A DNA stretch of 64,000 nucleotides from Nitrospira sp. CR1.1 (GTDB lineage Bacteria; Nitrospirota; Nitrospiria; Nitrospirales; Nitrospiraceae), in the NCBI GenBank assembly GCA_014055465.1, contig WIAF01000002.1, forward strand, positions 434,001-498,000. Reading direction: 5' to 3'. A program made the translations under genes and the position numbers. Shown one piece after another: positions 63,389-64,000 of this stretch; the first letter of the stretch is position 1, and every line of letters begins with the position of its first letter. The notes below the pieces were generated by a model. It did not search any database, was not told the origin of the DNA, and saw only the letters and a program-made list of their open reading frames with translations.

Positions 63389-64000
63389 ATGGAACTTCTC
63401 CTTCTTTTTGCGAAGACGATCCTCCTCCGCCCCTACGTGTTCGCCTTTCTGGCGGCGTTCTTGTTTTCAGCCATTGCGCTGATCGGCTGGCCGCGGACGT
63501 GGCGGTTCTGGCTCATCAGCTGGATGACGGCCTTCGTCTGTGAGTACTCCTCCACGCGTAACGGCATTCCCTTCGGTTGGTACCACTACAACGGGTCCAC
63601 GGTCGGCCAGGAACTCTACGTTTCCAATATTCCGTTCATGGATTCGATCTCGTTTTCGTTCCTACTCTTCGCCAGTTATACGCTCGCGCTCATGTTGCTC
63701 CTGCCGATGGCACAGGACCACCGAGGACCGGGCCTGCGACTCCCCCGCCTTTCGTTCGCGCCCGCCGAGCGGACTTCCTGGCCGGTGTTCATCTTGACCG
63801 TGCTGTTCTTTGCCTTCATCGACATGGTGATCGATCCCGTGGCACTGCGCGGCGACCGCTGGTTCCTCGGCAAGATCTATTATTATCCCGATCCTGGCGT
63901 GCACTACGGCGTGCCGATGGCCAACTATATCGGCTGGGCGGTCGTCGGGGCGATTTCGCTCCTGGTCTATTTTCCCCTCGACCAGCGGCTGGCCGACCCG
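63389..64000 (+). CDS. Carotenoid biosynthesis (CruF-like/DUF422) membrane protein, 3' end beyond window
   Basis: Visible 204 codons start MELLLLFAKTILLRPYVFAF and show several membrane helices with the family motifs NGIPFGWYHYNGSTVG, IDMVIDPVALRGDRWFLG and HYGVPMANYIGW. CruF-type enzymes hydrate carotenoid ends. The start at 63389 lies just past element R5 and has no Shine-Dalgarno, so a later start is possible. Likely in one operon with ispA and hpnA. Confidence 0.82.
   Translation, partial: MELLLLFAKTILLRPYVFAFLAAFLFSAIALIGWPRTWRFWLISWMTAFVCEYSSTRNGIPFGWYHYNGSTVGQELYVSNIPFMDSISFSFLLFASYTLALMLLLPMAQDHRGPGLRLPRLSFAPAERTSWPVFILTVLFFAFIDMVIDPVALRGDRWFLGKIYYYPDPGVHYGVPMANYIGWAVVGAISLLVYFPLDQRLADP

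Overview
The window is GC-rich bacterial chromosome with tightly packed genes. The set (a meso-DAP type division and cell-wall cluster, HpnA hopanoid epimerase, a CruF-like carotenoid protein, CstA, phosphonate and exopolysaccharide genes, and dispersed palindromic spacers) suggests a Nitrospira-like member of the Nitrospirota. That assignment is inference from gene content and sequence style; no rRNA or tRNA gene was seen.

Layout. (1) 1-19.6 kb, all minus strand: a complete dcw cluster, transcribed rsmH-ftsL-ftsI-murE-murF-mraY-murD-ftsW-murG-murC-murB-ddl-ftsQ-ftsA-ftsZ, then pgeF, yggS and a truncated proC. mraZ is missing, yet the rsmH leader carries an MraZ-box-like triple repeat and a DnaA-box palindrome. 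(2) 19.9-28.9 kb: asnS, a secreted repeat protein, a BNR lipoprotein, yajQ, cstA, a GST, a PilZ protein and an alpha/beta hydrolase whose nucleophile serine is alanine. (3) 28.9-44.9 kb, all minus: a 14-gene surface-polymer operon behind a promoter with a perfect TATAAT. Its first five genes make a 2-aminoethylphosphonate (AEP) activation and transfer module: split phosphonopyruvate decarboxylase, AEP transaminase, cytidylyltransferase, and a fused nucleotidyltransferase/CDP-alcohol phosphotransferase. Then come a flippase-like protein, glycosyltransferases, a pyruvyl transferase, a Wzx-type exporter, a LarA-like protein and a GT-C enzyme. PEP mutase, needed to make the C-P bond, is not in the window. 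(4) 44.9-51.3 kb, plus: two tandem secreted paralogues and a TetR-MFP-RND efflux operon with a perfect TetR-type operator. (5) 51.3-61 kb: an SCP2 protein, an AdoMetDC-like protein with an altered active site, a zinc ribbon, an oxidoreductase, an M50 protease, DUF2167 and DUF2914 membrane proteins, lipoproteins and several unknowns. (6) 61.3-64 kb, plus: isoprenoid genes ispA, hpnA and a partial cruF-like gene.

The most unusual feature outside genes is a family of five intergenic palindromic elements (about 23.5, 51.3, 52.7, 59.9 and 63.3 kb). In each copy the end arms pair with each other although arm sequence differs between copies, the centre is a second GTAC-based hairpin, and one edge sits on a neighbouring gene's stop codon, in three copies supplying the TAG itself. 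A second short inverted-repeat spacer family (GGTGAA/TTCACC type) occurs inside the efflux and ispA-hpnA operons.
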